Assembly (NCBI GenBank): GCA_003614735.1
Contig: KZ992424.1
Span: 42,819-106,818 of the forward strand
Direction of reading: 5' to 3'
DNA length: 64,000 nucleotides
Origin: Thamnocephalis sphaerospora
Taxonomy: Eukaryota; Zoopagomycota; Zoopagomycetes; Zoopagales; Sigmoideomycetaceae
Shown: positions 35,663 to 45,288 of the stretch, piece by piece
Layout of the letters: each line of letters begins with the position of its first letter
How positions within the stretch are numbered: the stretch's first letter is position 1
Made by a program: the position numbers and the translations under genes
The notes under the pieces: model-generated
What the model saw: the letters and a program-made list of their open reading frames with translations, nothing else
Told to the model about the DNA's origin: nothing
The model's database searches: none

Positions 35663-36601
35663 CTAGGCAGACTTTTGGAAAAGGCGTCTTATGGAGCGCT
35701 TGAATTTACCCAGCAAGCCACTTTTGACGGCAGTTGCTTGTTTGGCTGCTGGTGTGGCAGGCGATGTGGAACGTGGTGTTGACACTGCGTCTACTGCCGA
35801 TGGTGTGGCAGCAGCAGCAGTGGTGGTGGTAGTGGAGGTGCTAGGTGTGGCAGCAGCAGCAGCGGTAGTGGTAGTAGTAGTGGCGGTGGTGGTAGTAGTG
35901 ATGGTGGCAGCTTGCTGCTGAATGCTGTCCGCAGCAGCCGCTTCAATCTCGTGCACTTGGGCGCGCGCCTTCTCCAGCAGCGCCAGCTCCTGTTCACCGC
36001 GCTTGTGCGCCCAGATCGCGCGCGCAAACTGCTCGCCCTGCGCTTCGGCAATCTCGAGTTCAAGCGGACTCGGACGCACATCGTCACCGCCTGCTACCGT
36101 GCCCGCACCCCAGAAACCACCGCCAATCACCTCGCGTGTCGAAGTGACGGCTGGATGGCCAGAGCCGAATGGCACATAGGTCATGCCGTGATGTGCGAAA
36201 AAGGGCAGCGTCACATACGCCGTCGACTCTTGTCCACCGTGTTGCGTGTTGGTGGAGAAGAAGGTACCGGCCAGTTTGCCGCGCAGCGCACCCTGGGCCC
36301 ACTGGCCACCAGTGCTGTCGAAGAAAGCCTTGAGCTGAGCAGGCATCATGCCAAAGCGGGTGGGAATGCCAAAGAGAGTGCCGTCAACTTTGGTCAGCAC
36401 GTCCGGCGTAAACTGCGGGACGTTCGCTGGCTTGGGTGGCGCATGCATCTTGTCGAGCACATCCTGCGGCAGGGTCTCGGGAATCTGGTACAGCTGCGCG
36501 TCGACATTGGGAACGCGATCGGCACCGCGCTTCACCGCCTGAGCAAGCTTGTACACGTGCTCATAGGTCGAGTAATAGGCAATGGCAAAGGTGGCTGACA
36601 T
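35663..36601 (-). CDS. Flavodoxin-like NAD(P)H:quinone oxidoreductase (WrbA/Pst2 type) with low-complexity tail
   Basis: A single exon of 312 codons, rare in this window. The first 200 residues are WrbA-like: IAYYSTYEHVYKLAQAVKRGAD (phosphate-binding loop), GTLFGIPTRFGMMPAQLKAFFDSTGG, GTFFSTNTQHGGQESTAYVTLPFFAHHGM and GGGFWGAGTVAGGD. The enzyme binds FMN and reduces quinones by two electrons, protecting from oxidative stress, often at eisosomes. The last 110 residues are a Thr/Ala tract coded by triplet repeats at 35780-35920, ending in a basic helix LLGKFKRSIRRLFQK that might bind membrane. Other fungal homologues usually stop near residue 200, so the tail is an extension. Confidence 0.9.
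   Translation of the reverse strand: MSATFAIAYYSTYEHVYKLAQAVKRGADRVPNVDAQLYQIPETLPQDVLDKMHAPPKPANVPQFTPDVLTKVDGTLFGIPTRFGMMPAQLKAFFDSTGGQWAQGALRGKLAGTFFSTNTQHGGQESTAYVTLPFFAHHGMTYVPFGSGHPAVTSTREVIGGGFWGAGTVAGGDDVRPSPLELEIAEAQGEQFARAIWAHKRGEQELALLEKARAQVHEIEAAAADSIQQQAATITTTTTATTTTTTAAAAATPSTSTTTTTAAAATPSAVDAVSTPRSTSPATPAAKQATAVKSGLLGKFKRSIRRLFQKSA
35775..35925. repeat. Triplet-repeat tract coding Thr/Ala runs
   Basis: Imperfect GGTAGT, GGTGGT and GCAGCA repeats in the quinone reductase tail. Confidence 0.75.
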
Positions 36602-36946
36602 GGTTATGTGCAAGGGGACAGAGAGCCGAGCCAAGTGGACGAGTTTAGTGTGGATAGACGCGTCCGCTGCCTCGTGGCGAGCAGTTTTATAGATGCGTGG
36701 CTCCTTGGCGGAATTTGTCACAGCCGACGGCATGCTGAGTAAGATTTGTGAGCTTAGAAATTCGCACCACCACCGCTCTGTGGCGCCATCGATCATCGCC
36801 AGGGCTCACATGTGTCGGAGCTCCAATCAAAAAAGTGTATTAGAGACCGACAGAAGGCCATGTCAGACGGCGATCGGGTAAGCTCACGAAGCAGCCTGCT
36901 GCAGCGCTTCTTTGGCTGCCAGCTAAGCATCGCGTGCCAGTGTTAG
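36602..36946. other. Intergenic, quinone reductase promoter
   Basis: Nothing beyond the promoter of the minus-strand reductase is seen. Confidence 0.5.
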
Positions 36947-37368
36947 TCACGGGGGCAGATAGAGCGTCGTCTCCTTGGCACGCACCAGGTATTGCTCGAC
37001 CTGCGCGCAGTAATCGTCCAAGTCGGACCAGCTGGCCTGTACGCGCGCCACAGCACGCTCATCGGGACGCCAGGCCGCGCTCTGCTCTTGGCTACGCGGT
37101 AATCCGGTCGACCGCACGGCATGATTAGAGAACTGAAAGGCAAACTGGCTTGGCCAGACTGCTTACGTCTCGCACGCGTCCACGTAGTCGCGCAAGAGGT
37201 CGCCGTACTCGATCAGCATGCGCTGCGTGCATTGTCACGGCCACATTAGCTACAGAAGCGCAGGCTGAGATGCGCGCCAGTGTGTTGCCCCACCTCAAGC
37301 GCACGCTTGATATGGCCCAAGTCGGTCGACAAGCGCTGTTGCTCGGGGTTGGAGGTGGCGTCGCTCAT
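36947..37368 (-). CDS. Small helical protein, 91 residues, unrecognised
   Basis: Three exons (37368-37294, 37222-37167, 37091-36947) join in phase. The protein is predicted fully helical: STDLGHIKRALERMLIEYG, LLRDYVDACET, and ERAVARVQASWSDLDDYCAQ, then VEQYLVRAKETTLYLPP. The size and heptad-like pattern suggest a subunit of a larger complex such as Mediator, kinetochore or BLOC type, but I do not recognise a specific family. It shares an 80-bp divergent promoter with the MOSC gene. Confidence 0.65.
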
Positions 37369-37448
37369 GGTGCGCAGTAATAAAGGGGCGTCGTGTTTGG
37401 GCAAGTCCTTTGACGCTTAGCCTGCTTTGTCGACCAGACACCACCACC

Positions 37449-38711
37449 ATGACGACTACCGCATTGCGTGTGTCTGCACTCTACGTGTATCCTGTAAAGT
37501 CCTGCCGCGGCATAGCCGTCGACATGGCTACCGTGACCGAGCGTACGTCCGTGGCGAACTGAGCAACTAGCTGGGCAAGTGCTGACGTTGCGCCGGCTCC
37601 TAGTCGGTCTGCAGTGGGATCGTCACTGGCTAGTGGTGGCGGCAGAGGACCACAAGTTCCTAACGCAGCGGACTATCCCCAAGGTAGCGTGTCCGCTTGT
37701 GGCAAGTCTGGTCGATTCCGCGGTGCACGTTCACTAACGTGGTCTACACGTTGATGTAGATGGTGCTGATCACGCCACGTCTGGCCGTGCGTGATGGTGT
37801 ACCGGGTATCTGGCTTTCAGCGCCGGGCAAAGATGAAGAGATTTGGCTGCCAAGCAAGCTTCCGTACGCAGATGAATGCTGGCGACTGCGCAGTCTGTAA
37901 CGCTAACGCGTACATTGGGATACATCAGGGATGCCGAGGTGGAGCAGGCGATGCGAGAGGTCACCGTGTGGAAAGACACCATCCAGGCTGTCGATCTGGG
38001 CGACGAAGCTGCCGAGTGGCTGTCTAGCTTTTTGGACAAGCCTGTGCGCGTCGTCGCAAAAGCTGGCGCACCGCGCATCGTCGATCGCTATCTGCCCAAG
38101 GACGTTGAGGAGCGAAAGCTGTCTCCACAGGTAAGCGCACCAGTCGATACCTATTGTTGCTGGCCGTTGGCTCATGTACTTTTGATTTGATTGTGTTGCA
38201 GACGGCATTTGCCGACGGATTCCCCTTTCTGATGGCATCTGAGGCGTCGCTGGCCGATTTGAACAGTCGACTTGAGCGCGCAGTGGATATGCGGCACTTT
38301 AGGCCAAACATTGTGGTTGCCGGCAACGAGACGCCATTTGCCGAGGACACTTGGGCGCATTTGCGCATCACTTCTACGATGACTGCCGCATCCTCACCGC
38401 CGCTCGAGCTGCATGTTGCTTGTCGGTGCACGCGCTGCACCATGCCAAATGTAGACCCTGATCGTGGCGAGTCTATGGGTCTGCAGCCGCTCAAGACACT
38501 GCAGTCGTACCGGCGCGTCGATCCAGGCGCCAAGTACCAGGCGTGCTTTGGTGTAAACCTCATCCCATTGACGTTTGGCAAGTGTTTGCTTATGGTGCTT
38601 GCTTGCTTGAATGCTTTGCTCACACATTGCCGTTTATATGCGACGACAGGCAATGAGCTGCGTGTTGGAGATCGCATCGAGGTGCTCGCTACTGGAGAGC
38701 TTTCACGCTGA
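37449..38711 (+). CDS. MOSC-domain molybdenum-cofactor protein (mARC-like)
   Basis: Six exons (37449-37542, 37604-37683, 37760-37863, 37929-38130, 38202-38577, 38650-38711) give 305 residues. The N-terminal beta barrel starts LYVYPVKSCRG and GLQWDRHWLVV, and the MOSC domain contains DGFPFLMASEASLADLN, RHFRPNIVVAG, FAEDTW and the RCTRCTMPNVDP cluster. This is the order of mitochondrial amidoxime-reducing component and YiiM/YcbX-like proteins, which hold molybdenum cofactor on a Cys. Intron 3 needs donor GTACGC at 37864. Intron 5 is GC-AG (38578-38649, 72 bases). Because its length is a multiple of three the frame stays open either way, but removing it gives TFGNELRVGDRIEVL. Confidence 0.88.
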
Positions 38712-38748
38712 GCCAGGAGTAGCGTGACCATGCTGCCATGCTTGCTTG

Positions 38749-38808
38749 TGTGTATGCGTGTGTGTGTGTGTATGCGTGTGTGTGTGTGTGTGTGTGGTGT
38801 GTGGTGTA
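38749..38808. repeat. GT microsatellite
   Basis: Runs of GTGTGT broken by ATGC in the 240-bp gap between the MOSC gene and the L24 start. Confidence 0.85.
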
Positions 38809-38951
38809 GTAAATCGAGTTGCGTGACAGTCACCGTGTCAGAAACTGGATGATCAACATTCGGAGGCTCTCCAGAGTCGGCCTGTTGGGCCCTCCTCTCT
38901 CGCACGTCGCCTCTCCCGATCCCGCATCAGGACACACATACCGCCGGCATC

Positions 38952-40418
38952 ATGAAGTGCGTATACGCGGTGGCGACAAAGCGCCTACGCGGATGGCCAG
39001 CGTGGTGTCGTAGTCGGCGGATGAACGGATGGATGGATGGACGGACGGATGGACGGGCGGGCAGGATGGACGCCGTTCATCCAAGTAGGGATGGGTGAAC
39101 GCATCGACGACGGCCAAACGGATGGATGGATGGACGGCCAAACGGGTGCATAGACGGACGGACCGATGGATGCATGTCATGGACGAGTAAGACGCCATGC
39201 TAGCGCGCTGTTGGATGGATGTCGCTGTGCACCGTCAACGGGTCGGCCGGCTTGTACCGCTCCCTGGCCAAGAATGGCTGGGATACGCAGTACTGCTGTG
39301 TTGGCGGCCGTCCGCAGCCATCTTGGACAGGTCTATAGGCACAGGCAGAGCCGTGTGTGAACGCGTTCATCGTAGCCGTCAGGCTGTCGTTAGAGATGAC
39401 TGTGCCTGGCTGGCATGAATTGGGGGAATGGGCCGCTGTTACCGTTGTCCGTTTAGCTTGCTGACGCTGTAGCGGTGGCGGTGGCGCCTCGTCGCGATTG
39501 TGTACAGGTTGGAGATCTGTTCGTTCTCGGGTTACAAGATCTACCCGGGTCATGGCAAGACCTACGTCCGCCAGGACAACCGGGTAAGCTGCTGCGCGCA
39601 AGCACGCGATGGCGCTAGGCGACCGAGCAGGAGGCGCCACAGTGTCGTTGTCGCTGGTGTGCGGAAACGCTGGATACTGTGAACTGCTGCTCGGCGCTGA
39701 GCAGTCCATGTCGCCCTACACTGTCGACGCATTGCTAATGAGGCATGCGTCTCTCCCTCTTGCTCTGTCTGGAATGGTTGCTGGATGCACTTGCGCGCTG
39801 GTCTGCGTGCCTTCTGGAACGTGTCGCTTTGGACAACCTATAGTCCTTCCGTCTCCTGAACTCCAAGGTGGAGTCGCTCTTCCTGCAGCGTAAGAACCCG
39901 CGCAAGATCCACTGGACTGTGGTGTTCCGTCGCATGCACAAGAAGGGCATCACGGAGGAGGTGGCCAAGAAGCGCACCCGCCGCACCGTGAAGCACCAGC
40001 GTGCTATCGTCGGTGCCTCTATTGATGTCATCAAGGCGAAGCGCAACCAGAAGCCGGAGGTGCGCGCTGCCGCTCGCACTGAGGCCATCAAGAAGGCCAA
40101 GGCCGACAAGGCCGAGAAGGCCAAGAAGAAGGCTGCTGACAAGGTAGGTGGCGTGGTGACCTGTCGATTAGTGTGGGCGGAATGGCATGCCGCGGGACGC
40201 GTCCATGTCGCAAGCAGTGGGCGGCCACATGGACGTTGTGCCGGGCGCGACTGTCGGCCGCTTGCTGGCGAGGATACCGTGTACGCCGACGTGCAGTCTG
40301 CTGACGCAGCATCGCCTGATTTGCATAGGCTGCCCGCGGCCCGCAGGTTGGTGGTGCCAAGTTCAGCAAGCAGCAGCAGAAGGGCGCCCGCCAGACCGTT
40401 CAGGCCACCTCCCGCTAA
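38952..40418 (+). CDS. RPL24: 60S ribosomal protein L24e
   Basis: Exons 38952-38956, 39508-39583, 39844-40143 and 40347-40418 give 150 residues. The conserved start [20 protein letters not shown] needs an upstream exon ending with two bases. ATGAA at 38952-38956 followed by GTGCGT supplies MK and fits, making intron 1 551 bases. ATGGACGA with GTAAGA at 39187 would fit phase too but gives MDELEIC, less like the family. Then [31 protein letters not shown] and a Lys/Ala-rich tail follow. The protein sits at the subunit interface of the large ribosomal subunit. Codon use is strongly G/C-ending. An AATAAA lies at 40507-40512. Confidence 0.93.
39019..39180. repeat. GGAT/GGAC tandem repeats in L24 intron 1
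   Basis: Two clusters of tetranucleotide repeats GATG and GACG, at 39019-39060 and 39117-39175. Confidence 0.8.
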
Positions 40419-40645
40419 GATGTGTGTCCGCGCCTGTTCGACGATGGCTCTGTCCAAGCTAGTCGCTCGATCGCCGCCCATCCAGAGCGCGTGCACGTGT
40501 GTCGCTAATAAATGCGAGCGCGTACCGCGTTCAAATACGCACATTGATTGGCGAGATCCGTTCGTCTTTATTTCTCTCGATGCGCAGGTAAACGGCGATA
40601 CCTGTCTGAAGCTGCAGCACGTGTGGCGGTTGCAATGCGGACGTG

Positions 40646-40941
40646 CTACGACGGCGGTGTTTCTGGTGTAGCTTGACCGGCTTTGGGTGTGTTGTTATTG
40701 GCGGTGCCAGCGGACGCTTTCCGTGCACGCTGTTCCTCAATTGTGGCCGTGTATTCGTCCTAGATGGTGTCGCCCGTGCGCATAGTCCGCTTAGTGCCAC
40801 CTAATATGTTGCTTCACATGTCCGCCGTGCGCCTACCATGAGCGCACGCTGCTTCTTCTCCAGCAGATAGAACCCCGTCAGACTGCCCACCAGCCCGCCT
40901 ACGATCACACTGACCACCAGTCCACGTGGTGGTCTGTTCAT
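40646..40941 (-). CDS. Small single-span membrane protein, 72 residues
   Basis: Two exons (40941-40837, 40759-40646). The N-terminus has one hydrophobic helix ([20 protein letters not shown]) right after MNRPPRG, then a charged helix [22 protein letters not shown] type and a polar tail ending PETPPS. The layout suits a mitochondrial or ER membrane anchor subunit. No family recognised. It is convergent with RPL24. Confidence 0.65.
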
Positions 40942-41327
40942 GCTTATCGGTAAACAGTGAGACGGCGGAAAGAGAAGGAGATGGCTGCGCGTCAGCCTGC
41001 TCAGACGTCATGCCTGTCAGTTTTACGGCTGACAGAAACTGGAACTCGTTTGACGTCATGTTGCGCACGATATTCATTGCAACGGAGGCATGGTGCCAGT
41101 GCGCAACACCAGTACGAACGTTCCTTTCTGCTTGTGCATGCTCGTGATTATATCGTTACCGGCTGCACCCGAACTGCACGCATACACGCGCGCACCTACT
41201 TAAGAGCCCCCAAATAGCTGCAGGCACCCAGGCTCTCTTGCACTTATACTCCCACCCTGCAACGTCACCACTGTCCACACTCGGCGTGACCGCTCACCCA
41301 CCCGCACCACCCGCACCACCAGCAGCC
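40942..41327. promoter_or_regulatory. Divergent promoter, small membrane protein and stress protein
   Basis: 386 bp without a gene. A CCGCACCA repeat lies directly before the stress-protein start. Confidence 0.5.
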
Positions 41328-42298
41328 ATGTCTGCCACCGAGAAGACCAACGCTCCTAGTGCCGAGGAAGAGCAGGAACATCTGGTTTCGCACCAGCTGC
41401 CGGCCGAGTCACACGAGCGCCTTACGCGCGTGGTCTGCATCGCTGTGGATCCGAGCGACCATGGCCGGTACGGCTTCGATTGGGCGCTCAAGAACTTTAT
41501 CAAGCCAGAGTCGGATCTGGTGCGTATCGTGCAGGCTGCAGCAGAGCGGCGAGGCACTGCTAACGTGCTGTCGCCCGTTGCGCGGACCAACTCGTGCGCC
41601 TGCAGGTAGTGCTGCTTAACGTCCGCAACCCGCTGGCCGTGCCTGCTCCCTATGGTGTGGTTCGTGGTCAGCATCCCTGCGATATACACGCTGCCACTTG
41701 CGCTGGCTGTCTTTTTCGAATGCAAACTAATAATGCCTAATGGCCGTCCTAGCAGGTGCCGGGTACATGGACTTTTCCGACTATGCCATTGCTCTGGAAA
41801 AGTCGGTAGGTGCACTCGGAAATAGGCCTATGCTTGCCATAACCATCGCTCATCTGTACCTACACGTCCTATTTAGCACCGCGATGCTAGCCACGGATTC
41901 CTCCGTGAATATGCCGCCAAGTTGATGGAGCGTGGTGTAAGATTTTGGTCGTTTGCGTTGACAGGTGGCCCTTGTAGATGACTCATGTGATGCTATGATA
42001 GATTGCGGTCAAGGCGATTGCGCTTCGTGGCGATGCGCGCGAGGAACTAGTGCGCAAGTCCAGTGAAGTACACGCCGACGTGCTGATTCTCGGTTCACGT
42101 GGCCTTGGCGTGCTGAAGCGGTGCGTATGGTCTTGATGTTGCGCGTGCTGCAATGGCGATTAGGTTAATCCCGTTGTGTCGTGTCGCGTCTTTGTCGTGT
42201 GCAGCACGCTTCTGGGCAGCGTCAGCGACTACTGCGCGCACAACTGCACGATGCCTCTGGTTATCGTCAAGATGCCGCCTGATACCGAAAAGGCCTAA
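41328..42298 (+). CDS. Universal stress protein (UspA fold)
   Basis: About six exons. After an acidic 30-residue leader the UspA domain starts RVVCIAVDPSDHGRYGFDWALKNF, continues LLNVRNP, and ends with HADVLILGSRGLGVLKRTLLGSVSDYCAHN. The latter contains the ATP-binding pattern G-2x-G-9x-G-S. Such ATP-binding USPs are common in plants, bacteria and many early-diverging fungi, and act as stress-linked nucleotide-binding proteins of unclear target. The first acceptor follows CGCCTGCAG at about 41606. All donors are GT. An AATAAA lies at 42386-42391. Confidence 0.88.
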
Positions 42299-42465
42299 GC
42301 TTGCGTGCCTTGTACATAGGACCGCTGTCACGGCAGCTGGCGGGCGGGCTGACTGGCCATGCGCACTATATACCAGTGTCTGGTAAATAAATGGATCTAC
42401 GCCATTTTGTCTCCGTACACCCTTGTCACTACACTCATCGCTCTACGAGCAAACACGGTTGCATC

Positions 42466-42852
42466 ATGACGGACCTCCGCCAACAGCTGGCCGCTGCTGA
42501 CTTTGACAAAGTGGCCTGGCTCAACCAGCTTTTTGCAGCGACACCGAGCCTGGCTGATGGTGCACAGGCATCACCAGAGCTTGCGTCAGTTCACGACGAC
42601 GACTCTACGCTTGTCGACACGCCAGCAGCGCTTTTGCCGCGTGCAATGGCAATGCTAGCGCATTTGGAGGTGGTGGTGCACGAATTAGACACAAAGCTGG
42701 CGGAGCAGGCCAGCGCACTGGCGACACGTACTATTCCCGAGGTGGAGCGCAAGCTTGTTGACCTACAAGAGCACGCACAGCGCATGCAGGCCGATGTGAC
42801 GTTTGCGTGCCAGCATAATGCGTCGCGAGCGCGCACCGCCGAGCAGACCTAA
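42466..42852 (+). CDS. COG7 N-terminal-like coiled-coil protein, 128 residues
   Basis: A single exon. The start DFDKVAWLNQLFAATPSL resembles the FDPKxWIN entry of Golgi-tethering subunit COG7. It is followed by a helix MLAHLEVVVHELDTKLAEQ and RTIPEVERKLVDLQEHAQRM, as in the N-terminal coil of COG7. The usual protein is several hundred residues, but here a stop follows and the converging PRMT5 gene ends 45 bp away, so the body is absent. It is either a short COG7-like subunit or a truncated copy. COG subunits assemble through these N-terminal coils. Confidence 0.45.
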   Translation: MTDLRQQLAAADFDKVAWLNQLFAATPSLADGAQASPELASVHDDDSTLVDTPAALLPRAMAMLAHLEVVVHELDTKLAEQASALATRTIPEVERKLVDLQEHAQRMQADVTFACQHNASRARTAEQT

Positions 42853-42897
42853 CCGGCAAATGCGTTTTATTTGAGGCAGCCCGCGAGCAAGGGGATG

Positions 42898-45153
42898 CTA
42901 GAGTCCAATCCATGATGAGACGCCGCCAACATTGTGGATCGGGGTGGCGCCGACAAGCCGAGTGCGCGAGCCGGCGTTGCTGCTGCTGTCTGCGGATTCC
43001 GGTGATGCATCGCTGGTCGTTACGATGCTCGACCATTCGTACCAGGTCTTTTTGCAGTCGGTGAGACGCCAAAAGTGCGTCTCAATCTTAGAGCCGGCGG
43101 GTGCGTAAATGGGCGTCTGGAATGATACAGGCAGGCTATTAGCTCTGGCATGCTGATGCGTTCACCTCTGTACATACCTTGAAGGGAAAATAAATGGGGA
43201 ACCAGCTAAACATGCCCTCGGAGAATGTGGCCGGGTGGATGCCTGAGTCGTGCGGACGGTTAGCATCTGCGTACTGGCATTCATGTAGCGCTACTCACTC
43301 AGGGTAACATCCTTGTACAGGACAGTGTCAAAGTAGCCAGCGATACCGTGAATGGTTGCACTCTGCGCAAGCGTAAAGACGTTCTTTGCGCTGCGTGCAT
43401 TGTGCATGTTATCCTTGCGCGGCACTGGACATGTTGAGAAGGGTTAGCCAGCTATCATGGTGGAATACCACAGGATACACCCCCCTCCTTCTACTTGCCT
43501 ATCAGATCGCCCGTGTCCGCATCGCGAAGCGGATGGTGGAATGACCAAGTAGGCTGCGGTGCGGTCAGTTCGTGGACAGCGTTGAACAGAACCACGTAGG
43601 GTGTCTCGAAGCGTGCCTCCTGCCCAAAGGCAGCCACTTCCGTGTACAGCTTGGACGAGCTGAGCGGGGCAACATAGGCGGTGTAGGAGCTAGGGATGGA
43701 GATGCCATCCGCTGAAAACGCCAAACGTTGCATGGGTTAGCGTGCTGATGCTGAGCATCTTGCACGAAAGAGCCAAGGGTATGGTCATGCGTGCACTGCA
43801 CGCGTGCCTCTGAAAAAGGTACTTACGCTTCAGGAAACGCTGTGCGCCATCGAGGCATTCGGGCGACAGCTCATTGTCGCCAAACGAGCCGAGCAGTTCG
43901 CTGACCAGAATATCTGCCTTGATGGGTGCATCCCACTCGCGCATGTCGGACCAGATGACGGTGACGCGGTCTTGCCACTGCGTCTGCTTCATGCGCTGCA
44001 GCGTGACGTAGGCGTTTGGATTCTTTTCGACAGCGTAGACGCGCACCGCACGCTGTGCTTTGTCGGCTGCAGCCAGACTGCGCGTCACCAGCGGTCCGCG
44101 GCCGGCGCCGACAACCATGACGGTCGTAACTACATCCGATCCAGCTGGTACTCGGTCGAGCAGCGCGTGGTACACTGCCTTTTCGTACTGTGCATACTTG
44201 ACAGGGTCTTGCTCAAAGACCTGGTAGGTGGCCGATTCCAGATTGTCCATGAGCGGCTGCAGTGGCGCCTGCAGGTAGTCCTGATACCCAACGGCAAATG
44301 CCTCGCACGCATTCGGCGGTGGCTGGGTGCGTGCCAGATGCCGAACATACTGCTGGTAGTGTTCTAGCTTTGCTCCTGGATGTGTGCCAGCGCGCACAAT
44401 CACCTGCGGCTGGCGCTTCAGCATGCGGCGCACCGTCGCCTGGTGGCATTTGCCCAGCACAGGAAAGCCCTTGGCGTTACGAAGCCAGATATCTTTGGCA
44501 AACACCAGCGCCACCAAAGGTTCAGCGAACCAGCGCTGCAAATGTCCTTCGTCCGGCAGGTCAGCCGTCAACTCCAGCGCCAACAGGACGCGTGCATTAT
44601 GGCCGCAGAGCGTACGCAGCAGATTCCAGCATTCCCAGCTGGCATCCTCGTCGCAGGAGGCCACGCCCTCTGTTTCGTCCCGTATCGTTGTCGTCATTGG
44701 TGCCTGAATCCACAGCTGCGTGTAGGAAGGCGAGCGCAGCAGGTTGTTCACGTAGCGGGCCACGTTTGGTACGCGGCTCAGCTCTGTCGGCAGCATGAGT
44801 ATCGTGGCCGGCACACCGAGATGCATCGCCCAGGTGGCCTCCCGCTGGAGCACCATCTCAGCGGCGATGCGCGTCTGCGCGTCCGATAGGTCGGCCCAGG
44901 CTGCATGTCGGCCCACCACCGAGTCGGCCCAGTCGACGCGATCCAGCACCACCTGGTCTAGCGCAAACGCCCGGTTCTCCGGCAGACCAAAAGTCGGCGC
45001 AGACACTGTCTGCGTTGCTTGGCGGAGCGCAGCGTTGGTCAGCGGCGACGCCACAAATTCGTAGCCAGCGCTCTTGGCTTCGTCCAGGCGGACGCCCAGC
45101 TCGGCCGCTGACGCCGCGGCTACCTCCAGGCCAATTCTGATCTCGTCCGACAT
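42898..45153 (-). CDS. PRMT5: Type II protein arginine methyltransferase PRMT5 (Skb1/Hsl7)
   Basis: Five exons: 45153-43827, 43711-43499, 43424-43299, 43242-43178 and a last exon to 42898. The N-terminal TIM barrel is followed by the PRMT5 signature QDYLQAPLQPLMDNLES and KYAQYEKAVYHAL. Then come the SAM motif VMVVGAGRGPLVTRSL, the double-E loop VSELLGSFGDNELSPECLD, and the beta barrel DGISIPSSYTAYVAPLSSSKL to the C-terminus HNVGGVSSWIGL. It makes symmetric dimethylarginine on Sm proteins and histones and acts in morphogenesis checkpoints. Intron 2 is GC-AG (donor GCAAGT at 43498). About 20 Ser-rich extra residues sit near the end, between WYEWSSIVTT and the final strand. It is divergent from PIG-U over 135 bp. 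Confidence 0.95.
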
Positions 45154-45288
45154 GGCGTGGATCGTCGCAAGAGCAGAGAGTTGGAAAACGAAAAAGGGTC
45201 TTTGCTGCCAGTGTTGTTGCTTGTTCCTGTGCCATCGTCACCTTGCACGTATTCTCGCTGCCATCCGTCAACCCATCGCATCGCCAAC

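Noticed and set aside
39019-39180. Possible CRISPR-like array in the GGAT repeats
   Set aside because: The units are four bases with no spacers; this is a simple tandem repeat in a eukaryotic intron.
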